From: an uncultured Eubacteriales bacterium
Lineage (GTDB): Bacteria; Bacillota; Clostridia; Oscillospirales; Oscillospiraceae
NCBI GenBank assembly: GCA_902475855.1
Contig: CABSBF010000019.1
Span: 1 to 35,328 of the forward strand
Length of the DNA: 35,328 nucleotides
Reading direction: 5' to 3'
Program-made: the position numbers and the translations under genes
Notes under the pieces: generated by a model
What the model was told of the DNA's origin: nothing
Seen by the model: only the letters and a program-made list of their open reading frames with translations
Database searches by the model: none
In this document: positions 25,448 through 33,108 of the stretch, piece after piece
Layout of the letters: every line of letters starts with the position of its first letter
Position numbering within the stretch: the stretch's first letter is position 1

Positions 25448-26326
25448 TTACTCGATATTCTGGATTTGCTCGCGGATCTTTTCCAGCTCCGCCTTGATTT
25501 CCACGACATTGCGTGCCTGCTCAATGTCATTTCCCTTTGAGCCGATGGTATTGGCCTCGCGGTTCATCTCCTGGAGGAGAAAATCGAGCTTCCGGCCGAC
25601 ACTCCCACCCTCGGAAAGCAGCTTTTCCATCTGTGACAGATGGCTGCGCAGGCGGACGGTTTCCTCATCTACGGCGATGCGGTCTGCAAAAATTGCTGCC
25701 TCTGTCAGAATCCGGCTCTCGTCTATGGATGTGCTTTCCAAGACCTCGCGCATTCTGGTTTCCAGACGTGTACGATATTCCTGTACCGTCACGGGGCTGC
25801 GTGCCTCCACGCGCTCCACCACGGACAAAATCGTTGCCGCGCGGCTGCGAAGATCGGCAACCAACGCCTCGCCTTCCGTGCAGCGCATCTGATCATAGGC
25901 GCGAAGCGCTTCCTTTGCAACGGAGACAATATCCGCCGTGATCTGCTTCTCATCCTCTTCCTGCTTTTCCACAACAAAAACGTCAGGAAAGCGCGTCAGC
26001 GCCGTTGCGGTGATGTCCTCTCTCACCTGATACTCCCTTGCAATCGTGCGGAGCGCCTCCAGATAGCCCTCCAGCACCGGGCGATTGAGAGAAACGCGGA
26101 CATTTTCCTCTTCCGTGACATTGACGGTGACAAACATGTCCACCTTGCCGCGGCTGACGAACTCCTTCACACTCTGCTTCAGCGCATCCTCCGCATAAGA
26201 AAATGCGCGCGGCAGCCGAACGCTGCAATCCAGAAAGCGATTATTCACCGAACGAAGCTCTACCGTGATCTCCCTGCCGTTCAGCGTCTGCGCCGCACGG
26301 CCGTAACCTGTCATGCTACGAATCAA
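25448..26326 (-). CDS. yicC: YicC-family endoribonuclease-like protein
   Basis: A 292-residue protein of the YicC/YloC family; members are endoribonucleases acting on RNA such as RyhB in E. coli. The N-terminus RSMTGYGRA, the ELRSVNNRFLD motif and the C-terminal KLDFLLQEMNREANTIGSK helix are diagnostic. The start is a TTG at 26326 with GGAGAGG seven bases upstream, giving the expected (M)IRSMTGYG; the longer frame to 26404 would run into the dnaJ-like gene. Confidence 0.93.
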   Translation of the reverse strand: MIRSMTGYGRAAQTLNGREITVELRSVNNRFLDCSVRLPRAFSYAEDALKQSVKEFVSRGKVDMFVTVNVTEEENVRVSLNRPVLEGYLEALRTIAREYQVREDITATALTRFPDVFVVEKQEEDEKQITADIVSVAKEALRAYDQMRCTEGEALVADLRSRAATILSVVERVEARSPVTVQEYRTRLETRMREVLESTSIDESRILTEAAIFADRIAVDEETVRLRSHLSQMEKLLSEGGSVGRKLDFLLQEMNREANTIGSKGNDIEQARNVVEIKAELEKIREQIQNIE

Positions 26327-26346
26327 TTCAATTCCTCTCCTTTTCC

Positions 26347-26928
26347 TTATCGACAGCCACTGCAAAGGCAGTTCAGACACATCAGCGAGCTGCAGCAGCC
26401 ACAAAGATCGTCTGCGGCATCATACTGTACTTGCCGATAGGTGTTGCCGCCGCCATGAATGCTGTTCAGGGCGCTGCGGTATTCGATATTATTGGGATCC
26501 AAGTTCACTGCAATGCGGAAATTCTGCTCAGCTTCATCCATCCAGCCGCGCCGCTGCGCGATGGCACCGCGCAGAAAATACCACTCGGCGTTGTGCTGGG
26601 CAATGCCGTCGAGCTTAGCCTCTGCCTGATCGAGCGCACCCATCTGGATAAGGCGCCGCACCTCGTTCAGTTCGCCTCCGCCGGCATAGGAGCCACTTGA
26701 AGAATAGCCGCGATAGCTCTGTGAGGACGCAGATGCGGAGCCGCCGCCCTTGGTCAGCGTGTCATAGGCCTCGTTGATTTCTTTCATTTTCTCCTGCGCA
26801 AGGTCGGCAAGGGGGTTATTGGCATAATTATCCGGGTGATACTTGCGTGCAAGCTCCCGATAGGCTTTCTTGATTTCTTCGTCCGACGCACCGTGCGGTA
26901 CGCCGAGAACTTCATAGGGGTCTTTCAT
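26347..26928 (-). CDS. J-domain protein with TPR and Cys-rich tail
   Basis: A 193-residue protein. Residues 1-62 are a J-domain with the HPD motif (KYHPDNYANN), so it should stimulate an Hsp70. A Gly/Ser-rich linker (64-85) leads to TPR-like repeats (about 88-155: LDQAEAKLDGIAQHN, WMDEAEQNFRIAVNLDPNN). The last 20 residues hold seven Cys (CGCC, CLNC, CSGC), possibly a small metal site. It overlaps the DUF5685 gene stop by four bases. Confidence 0.88.
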   Translation of the reverse strand: MKDPYEVLGVPHGASDEEIKKAYRELARKYHPDNYANNPLADLAQEKMKEINEAYDTLTKGGGSASASSQSYRGYSSSGSYAGGGELNEVRRLIQMGALDQAEAKLDGIAQHNAEWYFLRGAIAQRRGWMDEAEQNFRIAVNLDPNNIEYRSALNSIHGGGNTYRQVQYDAADDLCGCCSSLMCLNCLCSGCR

Positions 26929-27791
26929 TTCTTACTCCTTTTGCGGAAGGTTCCCTGCGCAACGCTGTGCAGCACCGCAGGCAGGCCATAGTATATAATA
27001 TTGGTCACGATCGCGCTGTCCGCGCGCGGCGGCAGCAGCTCAAACGCAGAAGCCGCAAGGCCGATGGAAGCATCCATGGTTTCCAAAAGGCTTTTTTTGT
27101 CCTCCGGCGGAAGCAGACCGTCCTCCGGGCAATAGCGATATATCAGCGGGTTATAGGCACCGGACTTCACATCCTTTGGAAGGTCGTCCAACGCGTCGGC
27201 AAGATACAGAAAACGTCCGACATGATAGAGCATCTGCTCCGCAGCGCGGCGTTCATTTCCCACTGTAAAAAATCCCGCACAGCCCCTCAGCAGACTTGCA
27301 AAGGCATCCGCCGTGCGGTCGATACTCGCACAACGGCTTTCTTCCAGGCCATCCAGAAGCGCCAGCTTTTCGCCGAAAAGCCGGTCGGATTCCGGATGCC
27401 GAAGTGCCGCCTTGCGGTAGCTGCGGCGATAAATTCTCAACGCCACGCGGGCAGCCATGCGCTTGGGGAAATTTCCGTCGCGCTCTGCGTCGCGCAGCTT
27501 CCAGTAGGAAAGCAGCACGCTCATATCGGCCACATAGGCCATGGCTGCATCCTGCGCCAAACAATCCTTTCTGCAAACAATGCGCGCAGGGCAGAAGCAG
27601 CGCTCCGTCTCGGCTTTCTCCCCGCTTTTCAGCAGGAAGTAGAGAAAGGTCATATCATAATTCACGAGAAAACGTGCGTGGAAGCCATAATTTCGCTTCA
27701 GGCTGCGGCAAAGGCCGCAATAGCCCGCGCGGTATCGCGCAAAATCCTCCTCGGACAGTTTGTCCTTTCTGGGAAGCACATAACCAAACAT
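26925..27791 (-). CDS. DUF5685 family protein
   Basis: A 288-residue, mostly helical cytoplasmic protein. Features seen: an N-terminal GYCGLCRSLK, a second Cys cluster CFCPARIVCRKDC near residue 66, and LADALDDLPKDVKSGAYNPL near 215. The Asp-rich DALDDLPKD recalls isoprenoid-synthase-like folds. The family often neighbours J-domain genes, as here. Function unknown; the two Cys clusters suggest metal or Fe-S binding but this is inference. Confidence 0.78.
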   Translation of the reverse strand: MFGYVLPRKDKLSEEDFARYRAGYCGLCRSLKRNYGFHARFLVNYDMTFLYFLLKSGEKAETERCFCPARIVCRKDCLAQDAAMAYVADMSVLLSYWKLRDAERDGNFPKRMAARVALRIYRRSYRKAALRHPESDRLFGEKLALLDGLEESRCASIDRTADAFASLLRGCAGFFTVGNERRAAEQMLYHVGRFLYLADALDDLPKDVKSGAYNPLIYRYCPEDGLLPPEDKKSLLETMDASIGLAASAFELLPPRADSAIVTNIIYYGLPAVLHSVAQGTFRKRSKK

Positions 27792-28193
27792 CTACTGCAC
27801 AAACTCCATGATACGGTAAACAGGCGGCCTGCGCCGCACGCGGCGATCATACCAGAGGGCGCAAAGTCCGCCAAGCAGGAACCCGGCTGCCCCGCCCCAG
27901 CCCACGCCGATTCCGATAGCTCCGGCGGCAAAGTAACCCGCAAAAAACAAAACCAACGGCAGAACATACACCAGAACGGCTGCGCACAGCACCATTGCGC
28001 CGTAAGACTCGATATAGACCATATCACCCGGTGCGGCATGGATATCATTTGCCGCCACCACGGTCAGTGTCTGCTCAACCGCGCCGCAGCCTGCACACTT
28101 ATGGCAGTCTCCACTGCAAGCAGACTTCCTTGTCACACAGACCTCCGCACGATTTCGCGGAAGGAGGCGCGCAACTCTCGCTTTCTGCTGCAT
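27792..28193 (-). CDS. RseC/SoxR-reducing-type membrane protein
   Basis: A 133-residue protein resembling the RseC family: the first 60 residues hold a Cys cluster (CSGDCHKCAGC, 26-36) followed by two hydrophobic helices (about 65-85 and 88-112) and a basic tail. Related proteins work with the Rnf/Rsx electron-transfer complex or in the sigma-E stress pathway, and could carry a Fe-S centre. No rnf/rsx gene is visible here. Its ATG shares a base with the ybbR stop (TAATG). Confidence 0.75.
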   Translation of the reverse strand: MQQKARVARLLPRNRAEVCVTRKSACSGDCHKCAGCGAVEQTLTVVAANDIHAAPGDMVYIESYGAMVLCAAVLVYVLPLVLFFAGYFAAGAIGIGVGWGGAAGFLLGGLCALWYDRRVRRRPPVYRIMEFVQ

Positions 28194-29455
28194 TATGATT
28201 CCATTTCTCCGTCCAGAATCACCGGCACCGTATACGGCCCGCCAATCACGCCGACCTCTGCCGACGGGGCAAGCATACTGACATCCAGCGTCACATTTTT
28301 CGTTTTCGGATCATAACCGGAGGCCATATCCGCAATGACGCGAAGATCAGCCGCCGTGATATTCTCCAGCGCCGACGCCTTGCCGCGAATCTGTATCTTG
28401 ATGTTCTGCGTACCGAAGGACGTCGGCTGTTCCTCATTTCTCCGTTCGATCTGGGAAACGGGAACAGTAATTTCCTTGGTTGTCAGGCCGGTTAGCTTGA
28501 GGCGGATTTCCACGCTGTCCTCATTGCTGAGGTTGATGATGCCGCTCGGCAGGTTGAGCTTGGCATTCATGGTCTGAGAATAGACATTCATCTCCCCCAG
28601 TTTTACCGTCGCAACCGACAGCTCGTCCGGAACCTCCCGAAGATCCTTGTCGTTTCCGGTCACGCGGATGACCTTCGGTTCAATTTCCCATTTCAGATCC
28701 TTCTCCGTTGCGCCGCCGCCGCTGACCACGTCGATTTTGAGCTTTACGTCCTTATAATGCAGAATCGGCAGGCGTACGTAGATTTTCTCACTGGAAATGG
28801 TCGTATATTTGCTCAACGTCAGCTCGTTGCCGTCGCTGTCATAGAGCGTGTAGGGGTATTCCTCATCAATCAAAGTGCTTGCGCCTGTGAGATCCACTTT
28901 GACAAGTGCATGGTCGATCTTGTTTACCTCATCGGCCGGGCCGCTGATCTTCAGTGTGCTCGGCGTGAGCGAAACGGTATTCTCCTGATAGGTCAAGCCG
29001 TCATCCAGTTCTCCCGTGTATACCACCTTTACAGGCACATCCGGGTTCGTTTTCATCTCGCTGACGCGAACCGTAAAGCGCGAAGGAATGCTGCTGATTT
29101 CGCTGACATCGCCCGTTGCAACGGTATCCGGCAGGACAAGACTCCATGTGAGCTGATATTCGCCGCTCGCAGAGATGCGCGATACGTCCGCCGTTGCAGA
29201 AACGGTATCGCTGTTCAGCTCTTTTAGATCGGAACGGCGCGCACGCATTTTGACGCTAACCTTGGTATCATCGCCGCCCGTCAGCATTAGGCCGCGAGCC
29301 GTCAGCGCATCAATGCCCTCAAACTGCACCGAAATTCCGTTGATCGTAGTGGCATCGTCGGGATTGACCACCGTCACGGCATAGAACCAGAGGCAGATTG
29401 ATACGACCAGTGCCAGAAGAAATGCCAGAATCTTATGTTTCTGCATCTGAATCAT
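28193..29455 (-). CDS. cdaR: CdaA regulator CdaR (YbbR)
   Basis: A 420-residue protein with one N-terminal membrane helix (about 8-30) and about four YbbR repeats outside the membrane (for example VSVKMRARRSDLKEL and VPVKVVYTGELDDGL). It modulates the diadenylate cyclase CdaA. It starts 23 bases inside the cdaA end with GGAGG seven bases upstream. Confidence 0.93.
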   Translation of the reverse strand: MIQMQKHKILAFLLALVVSICLWFYAVTVVNPDDATTINGISVQFEGIDALTARGLMLTGGDDTKVSVKMRARRSDLKELNSDTVSATADVSRISASGEYQLTWSLVLPDTVATGDVSEISSIPSRFTVRVSEMKTNPDVPVKVVYTGELDDGLTYQENTVSLTPSTLKISGPADEVNKIDHALVKVDLTGASTLIDEEYPYTLYDSDGNELTLSKYTTISSEKIYVRLPILHYKDVKLKIDVVSGGGATEKDLKWEIEPKVIRVTGNDKDLREVPDELSVATVKLGEMNVYSQTMNAKLNLPSGIINLSNEDSVEIRLKLTGLTTKEITVPVSQIERRNEEQPTSFGTQNIKIQIRGKASALENITAADLRVIADMASGYDPKTKNVTLDVSMLAPSAEVGVIGGPYTVPVILDGEMES

Positions 29456-30308
29456 CCTTTTTCCTCCGTTGTTTACGCAGCAGCTTCAGGGGGTTGCGTG
29501 TCTTGACTTCTTCCTTCGGAGCCAACTCGTTGAGCAGCAGCTTTTCCAGGGTCTGCGGTGCCAGATGTCGCTTGAGCATTCCGGAAATTGCTACGGAGAT
29601 TGTGCCGGTTTCCTCGGAAACAATCACAACAACCGCATCGGACACCTCGCTCATGCCGATGCCGGCACGATGGCGAGTACCAAGGTCGCTGCTGATGTTT
29701 CGGTTCTCCGTCAGTGGCAGCACGCAGCCGGCCGCCGCGATGCGCTCGTTGCGGATAATCACCGCCCCGTCATGCAGAGAAGCCTTGGTAAAGAAGATAT
29801 TCCGCAGCAGCTCGGAGGACACACGCGCATCAATCACAGTACCGGTCTTCTGATAATCCTCCAGAGAACTGGTACGTTCGAATACAATCAGAACGCCCGT
29901 GCGCTCCCGGGACATAATCTCGCAAGCCTTGACCGTCTCGCTGATGACATAGTCGATGTTTCGCTGTTCCTGCTTTGTTGAAATAATCTCGCGGAAGGAC
30001 TTACTTCCGAGTTTTTCCAGAATTCGCCGCAGCTCAGGCTGGAACATAATAACCAGCGCCAGCAGGCCAATCTCCAGGATTTTATCCAGAAGGTAGTTCA
30101 TCAGGTACATGTGCAGCACGCTGGTGAGCGCCGTCAGCAGCAGAATTATGACAATACTCTTAGCGATCCGCGAGGAGCTCGTCGTCTGGAGCATCAGAAT
30201 AACCTTATAAATTACAAACGCCACAACCAGAATATCCACGATATCCATGATCTGGATCGTCGGTACCAGCGCGGCAAACTCCTTAAAGAAATTGATGATA
30301 GCTTCCAT
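29433..30308 (-). CDS. cdaA: Diadenylate cyclase CdaA
   Basis: A 291-residue enzyme that makes c-di-AMP from two ATP. Three N-terminal membrane helices (about 20-40, 50-66, 72-90) are followed by the DAC domain with LHDGAVII (D180-G181-A182) and GTRHRA (210-215). The start ATG at 30308 has GCGGAG at seven bases; the longer open frame to 30356 lacks such support. First gene of the long operon, with the promoter at 30380-30408. Confidence 0.95.
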   Translation of the reverse strand: MEAIINFFKEFAALVPTIQIMDIVDILVVAFVIYKVILMLQTTSSSRIAKSIVIILLLTALTSVLHMYLMNYLLDKILEIGLLALVIMFQPELRRILEKLGSKSFREIISTKQEQRNIDYVISETVKACEIMSRERTGVLIVFERTSSLEDYQKTGTVIDARVSSELLRNIFFTKASLHDGAVIIRNERIAAAGCVLPLTENRNISSDLGTRHRAGIGMSEVSDAVVVIVSEETGTISVAISGMLKRHLAPQTLEKLLLNELAPKEEVKTRNPLKLLRKQRRKKDDSDAET

Positions 30309-30379
30309 AATAAAACTCCGCTCATTGCGTATGAGGCTCTCCGGGCATGCGGCCACAGAACCCCTACTTTATCTTTTAG

Positions 30380-30408
30380 ATTATATCCGATTTTTGCCGC
30401 AATAGCAA
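30380..30408 (-). promoter_or_regulatory. Promoter of the cdaA operon
   Basis: TTGCTA (30403-30408) and a perfect TATAAT (30380-30385) on the minus strand, 17 bases apart. It lies over the stop codon of the aminotransferase gene, giving a leader of about 65 bases before cdaA. Confidence 0.72.
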
Positions 30409-31541
30409 GTGGGAATCCGCTGATTTTCCTTGCCGCCGGAAAATACTTTGCCGCAGGCGGCGGCAAAGCGGTCGACCTCCGCCTCCGTATTAAATGCGGA
30501 GAAGCTCACGCGAACCGTCCCCGTCGTAAGCGTTCCCGCGCTCTCGTGCGCTGTCGGTGCGCAGTGCAGCCCCGCACGGACGGCGATGCCCTCGCTGGCC
30601 AACAGTCTTGCCGCCTCCTCGCAATCCATCATTTCCGTAACAAAAGAGGCCACCGCAGCCTGCGGACTTCCGAAAAAAGGACAAATTCCCGGCACTCCCT
30701 GTGTAACATCGTACAGTCTGTGCAGCAGCCGCTGCTCATGAGCAAAAATTCCCTTCGGCGTCCTACGCAGGACAAAGCGCAAACCTTCTGCCAGCCCGGC
30801 GATCCCGCAAACATTGTGCGTTCCGGCCTCCAGGCGGTCCGGTAGGAAATCCGGCATTTCCAAATCGGCTGAATTGCTGCCCGTTCCACCCTGCGTCAGC
30901 GGCTCCCCGCCGTTTCTGCAAAGGAGAAGCCCCGTCCCCTGCGGACCATAAAGTCCCTTGTGGCCCGGCATCGCTATAAAGTCTGCGCAGGTGGCTTTCA
31001 GCGAGACTGGCAGTGCGCCTGCCGCCTGAGACGCATCAAGAATCAGTGGAATCCCTCGCTCCAGACACAGTTCCGCAATTTCTTTATATGGCAGGATATA
31101 TCCGAATACATTTGACACGCAGGTGCAGACAACCGCCTGCGTCTCGGAATCCAACAGCCGCTCAAACTGCGCGAGCGTGTCCGACGGGTCAAACAGTCTT
31201 TGTCCGGCAATCCGAAGCTGTGCGCCCAGCGCATGCAGCGGCCGCATCACGGCGTTGTGCTCAAAGCCGGAAATTACAACCCGTCCGCCGGCCGGCACAA
31301 GAGAGCGAATGGCAATATTCAGCCCATGCGTAGCATTCATGGTGAAAACCACCTGCTCCGGTTCCGCATCAAAGAGCCGCCCCGCAAGCACGCGGCACCG
31401 ATAGACCGTTTCGGCCGCCGCCATCGCTGCCGGATAACCGCCGCGCCCCACACTGCCACAGCTTCTTATCGTCATTGCCGTATTTCTTGCCACCTCCGGC
31501 GGCTTTTGCAGAGTCGTTGCCGCGCTGTCAAAATAGATCAT
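30381..31541 (-). CDS. Class-V aminotransferase, cysteine desulfurase-like
   Basis: A 386-residue PLP enzyme of the SufS/CsdA type. Seen: opening IYFDSAATTLQKP, PLP lysine in MPGHKGLYGPQG (K195), the phosphate-binding LDASQAAGA and the C-terminal AGLHCAPTAH loop with a candidate catalytic Cys. It belongs with a group often seen beside DUF3343 proteins in selenium- or molybdenum-hydroxylase-bearing clostridia (established association). Its ATG overlaps the DUF3343 stop by four bases. The preferred start has AGGAGG at seven bases; a TTG at 31559 is the longer alternative. Could instead be a selenocysteine lyase. Confidence 0.85.
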   Translation of the reverse strand: MIYFDSAATTLQKPPEVARNTAMTIRSCGSVGRGGYPAAMAAAETVYRCRVLAGRLFDAEPEQVVFTMNATHGLNIAIRSLVPAGGRVVISGFEHNAVMRPLHALGAQLRIAGQRLFDPSDTLAQFERLLDSETQAVVCTCVSNVFGYILPYKEIAELCLERGIPLILDASQAAGALPVSLKATCADFIAMPGHKGLYGPQGTGLLLCRNGGEPLTQGGTGSNSADLEMPDFLPDRLEAGTHNVCGIAGLAEGLRFVLRRTPKGIFAHEQRLLHRLYDVTQGVPGICPFFGSPQAAVASFVTEMMDCEEAARLLASEGIAVRAGLHCAPTAHESAGTLTTGTVRVSFSAFNTEAEVDRFAAACGKVFSGGKENQRIPTCYCGKNRI

Positions 31542-31792
31542 ATCTGCACCTCCTGCCAAGTCCCATTCGGAAGGCGGGTGTAGATTTTGCGGAATCCGGC
31601 GCCGGCCTGCGTCAGAATCTGCTGTGCAGTGCGAAAGTGTGCTGCACGCACACGCAGGCTATAGCCGCAGCCCTGCTTTTGAAGGTTTCTGGGTGTCCTT
31701 ACCGTCACGGCGATGATTCCTGCCTTTTCCAACTGCTTCGCGCCGTTCTGCGCTGCCGTAATTGATCGAAAGGTAAAAAAATAATCATACAT
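31538..31792 (-). CDS. DUF3343 putative Se/S carrier protein
   Basis: An 84-residue protein with the DUF3343 pattern: YDYFFTFRSITAAQNGAKQL at the start and GCGYSLRVR in the middle, the Cys being the conserved residue. The family is named as a putative selenium/sulfur carrier. It overlaps the desulfurase gene (ATGA), suggesting that a persulfide or selenide made by the enzyme is handed to it; this is inference. Start chosen from GGGAGGGAG upstream of the ATG at 31792. Confidence 0.85.
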   Translation of the reverse strand: MYDYFFTFRSITAAQNGAKQLEKAGIIAVTVRTPRNLQKQGCGYSLRVRAAHFRTAQQILTQAGAGFRKIYTRLPNGTWQEVQI

Positions 31793-31863
31793 TGAAGCTC
31801 CCTCCCACTTCATCGTATGATTATCGTCCGAATTTGACACAGCCGCGAAAGAATGAAGCCGGT

Positions 31864-31916
31864 TTTTCCGTCGAAACGGAAAAGAAAAAGCAGAGGCAGC
31901 ACTGCCTCTGCTTTTT
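31864..31916 (-). terminator. Two-hairpin terminator after the XRE gene
   Basis: A perfect 14-base stem (31885-31898 with 31903-31916, GCAC loop) read on the minus strand ends in TTTTTCTTTTCC. A second small 8-base hairpin (31864-31871 with 31876-31883) follows. It ends the XRE gene transcript before the DUF3343 gene. Confidence 0.85.
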
Positions 31917-31925
31917 CACGCGAAC

Positions 31926-32219
31926 TTACAGACGGATACGGCCGCCAATCAAACGGCCGGTCGCAGCCAGACGCTCTGCGTCACGGCCTCTGGGCTCCAG
32001 CACGCCATGTGCGCCGAGCACCATCAGAATGGCGAGATAAGTATCCCAGCCAAGGGGCGCTGCGCCGCGCTCCATCTCGGAAATCTTCTGACGGCTCTTG
32101 CCTACTGCGTCACCAAGCTCCGCCTGGGACATGCGCATCTTCTTCCGGTAGGCAGGAAGTTCCTGAACCAGAGAATTGATGAGCTCTTTCTGTTGTTCGG
32201 ACTGAACGAATTGAGGCAT
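31926..32219 (-). CDS. XRE-family helix-turn-helix regulator
   Basis: A 97-residue DNA-binding protein. An N-terminal helix of about 25 residues is followed by a Cro/C1-type HTH (about 25-75: MSQAELGDAVGKSRQKISEMERG). It is a single-gene unit with a sigma-A-like promoter and inverted repeats upstream, so it may repress itself. Its other targets are not visible. GGGAAG lies upstream of the ATG. Confidence 0.85.
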   Translation of the reverse strand: MPQFVQSEQQKELINSLVQELPAYRKKMRMSQAELGDAVGKSRQKISEMERGAAPLGWDTYLAILMVLGAHGVLEPRGRDAERLAATGRLIGGRIRL

Positions 32220-32326
32220 AATTCTTCCCTGCTTTCTTTATATTTCGGCTGCTTGCGGGTGGCCGATGAGCGTTTAGGAAGTAACTACACAAGGCACTGT
32301 GCAGTGACTTCCATATCACCTTAAAC

Positions 32327-32355
32327 AGTATATCATGTCGGTTACGGTTTGTAAA
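32327..32355 (-). promoter_or_regulatory. Sigma-A promoter of the XRE gene
   Basis: TTTACA (32350-32355) and TATACT (32327-32332) on the minus strand, 17 bases apart. The leader to the ATG at 32219 is about 100 bases and contains a CACTG-TG-CAGTG dyad (32295-32306). Confidence 0.65.
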
Positions 32356-32380
32356 CTGTTTTTGTAATGTAATTTACAAA
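32348..32380. repeat. Inverted repeat overlapping the XRE -35 box
   Basis: TTTGTAAA (32348-32355) and TTTACAAA (32373-32380) form a perfect 8-base inverted repeat with a 17-base interval. One arm covers the -35 box, so it is a candidate operator for the XRE protein. Confidence 0.5.
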
Positions 32381-32384
32381 TTTT

Positions 32385-32419
32385 TGTGAATATTTTGATT
32401 TTTTGTATATCAATTCACA
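32385..32419. repeat. Second inverted repeat in the XRE upstream region
   Basis: TGTGAAT (32385-32391) and ATTCACA (32413-32419) form a 7-base inverted repeat, 21 bases apart. It shares no sequence with the previous repeat; its significance is unsure. Confidence 0.3.
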
Positions 32420-32574
32420 TACATTCCGTTAGCATGCTCAAAACAGTAACGCCTGAGAAACGCAAAAAGCCATTGCACGCCCAGCATAATTCCACTATAA
32501 ATTGCAAAGTCGTCTTCTTCCTGTAGAGATTCAAAGAAAAGTGATGAAATAATATTCAAAATTTCATAATGCCG
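32410..32574 (-). pseudogene. Possible small-protein remnant (54 codons)
   Basis: A minus-strand frame without an ATG start, following a TGA, reads as a protein-like sequence ending in a real stop at 32410-32412. It includes SLFFESLQEEDDFAIYSG and LGVQWLFAFLRRY. It has acidic and hydrophobic patches typical of a helical protein, in AT-rich DNA. A one-base frame change would join it to the ATG AAA TTT just upstream (ATG at 32566). No ribosome-binding site was found. It may be a decayed small gene or chance. No family recognised. Confidence 0.3.
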
Positions 32575-32615
32575 TCAAACCAAACACAGCCGCGTATCGT
32601 AAAATAAACAAAATT

Positions 32616-32646
32616 GTGCGGCGGCGCTTTAACTGCGCCGCCGCAC
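32616..32646 (-). terminator. Terminator of the DUF4430 gene
   Basis: A perfect 12-base GC-rich stem (32616-32627 with 32635-32646), 7-base loop, followed on the minus strand by AATTTTGTTTATTTT. It lies 20 bases past the DUF4430 stop. Confidence 0.88.
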
Positions 32647-32666
32647 TGTGTAATGGATTCGGTGCA

Positions 32667-33038
32667 TCAGGCTCCAAAGCCGTGGGTCAGGACGGCCTCA
32701 TAATGCGCGCCATCTTCCACGGGCGTTTCCTTCATGCCGACGGAAAGTGCAGTTCCGTCCTTGGAAATGCACCACCAAGCTTCATTGTCGTTCCAGTCGG
32801 CCAGTTCGCCGTCGATCATGTCATACAGGCCGGCACTCTCGGCGCTCTCCGAGATCAGGCCTTCCTTCGTCAGGGCTTCGGCAAGGTTGGCAGCATCGGT
32901 ACTGATCTCAAAAGTTTTGACCGTACCGTCGCCGTGCGTCACCTCAAAGGTGAAGGCTTTTGTCTCTCCCTTTGCGGCGCATGCCGCCAACGAAAACAGC
33001 AGAAGCAGGCTCAGCAGAATGGCAATGGTTTTTTTCAT
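32667..33038 (-). CDS. DUF4430-domain lipoprotein
   Basis: A 123-residue protein. A lysine-rich start, a hydrophobic stretch and the lipobox LAAC (Cys at about 20) mark a lipoprotein. The rest is one DUF4430 domain, a ubiquitin-like fold shared with the C-terminal domain of transcobalamin/intrinsic factor (family knowledge): VTHGDGTVKTFEIST and WWCISKDGTALSVGM. The start ATG at 33038 has AAAGGAG upstream. It may bind a surface ligand, cobalamin or a cell-wall component, but no transporter gene is close by. Confidence 0.82.
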   Translation of the reverse strand: MKKTIAILLSLLLLFSLAACAAKGETKAFTFEVTHGDGTVKTFEISTDAANLAEALTKEGLISESAESAGLYDMIDGELADWNDNEAWWCISKDGTALSVGMKETPVEDGAHYEAVLTHGFGA

Positions 33039-33108
33039 GGTAAGTTCTCCTTTGAATAAGAAATTATAAATGAGGAAGCTCTTCTTCATCCAGCAGGTTG
33101 CGCAGAAC

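Larger units (their letters stand above)
32220..32666. other. AT-rich 447-base gap with promoter, repeats and a possible remnant
   Basis: The gap holds the XRE promoter (32327-32355), several inverted repeats (32295-32306, 32348-32380, 32385-32419), a coding-like frame at 32410-32574 and the DUF4430 terminator (32616-32646). It is clearly more AT-rich than the flanking genes. No RNA gene was recognised. Confidence 0.6.

Noticed and set aside
33039..33108. Possible promoter (TATAAT on the minus strand at 33063-33068) for the DUF4430 gene
   Set aside because: The expected -35 position reads GGATGA, not close to TTGACA, so I could not support it. A small imperfect 9-base hairpin lies in the same place but is also weak.
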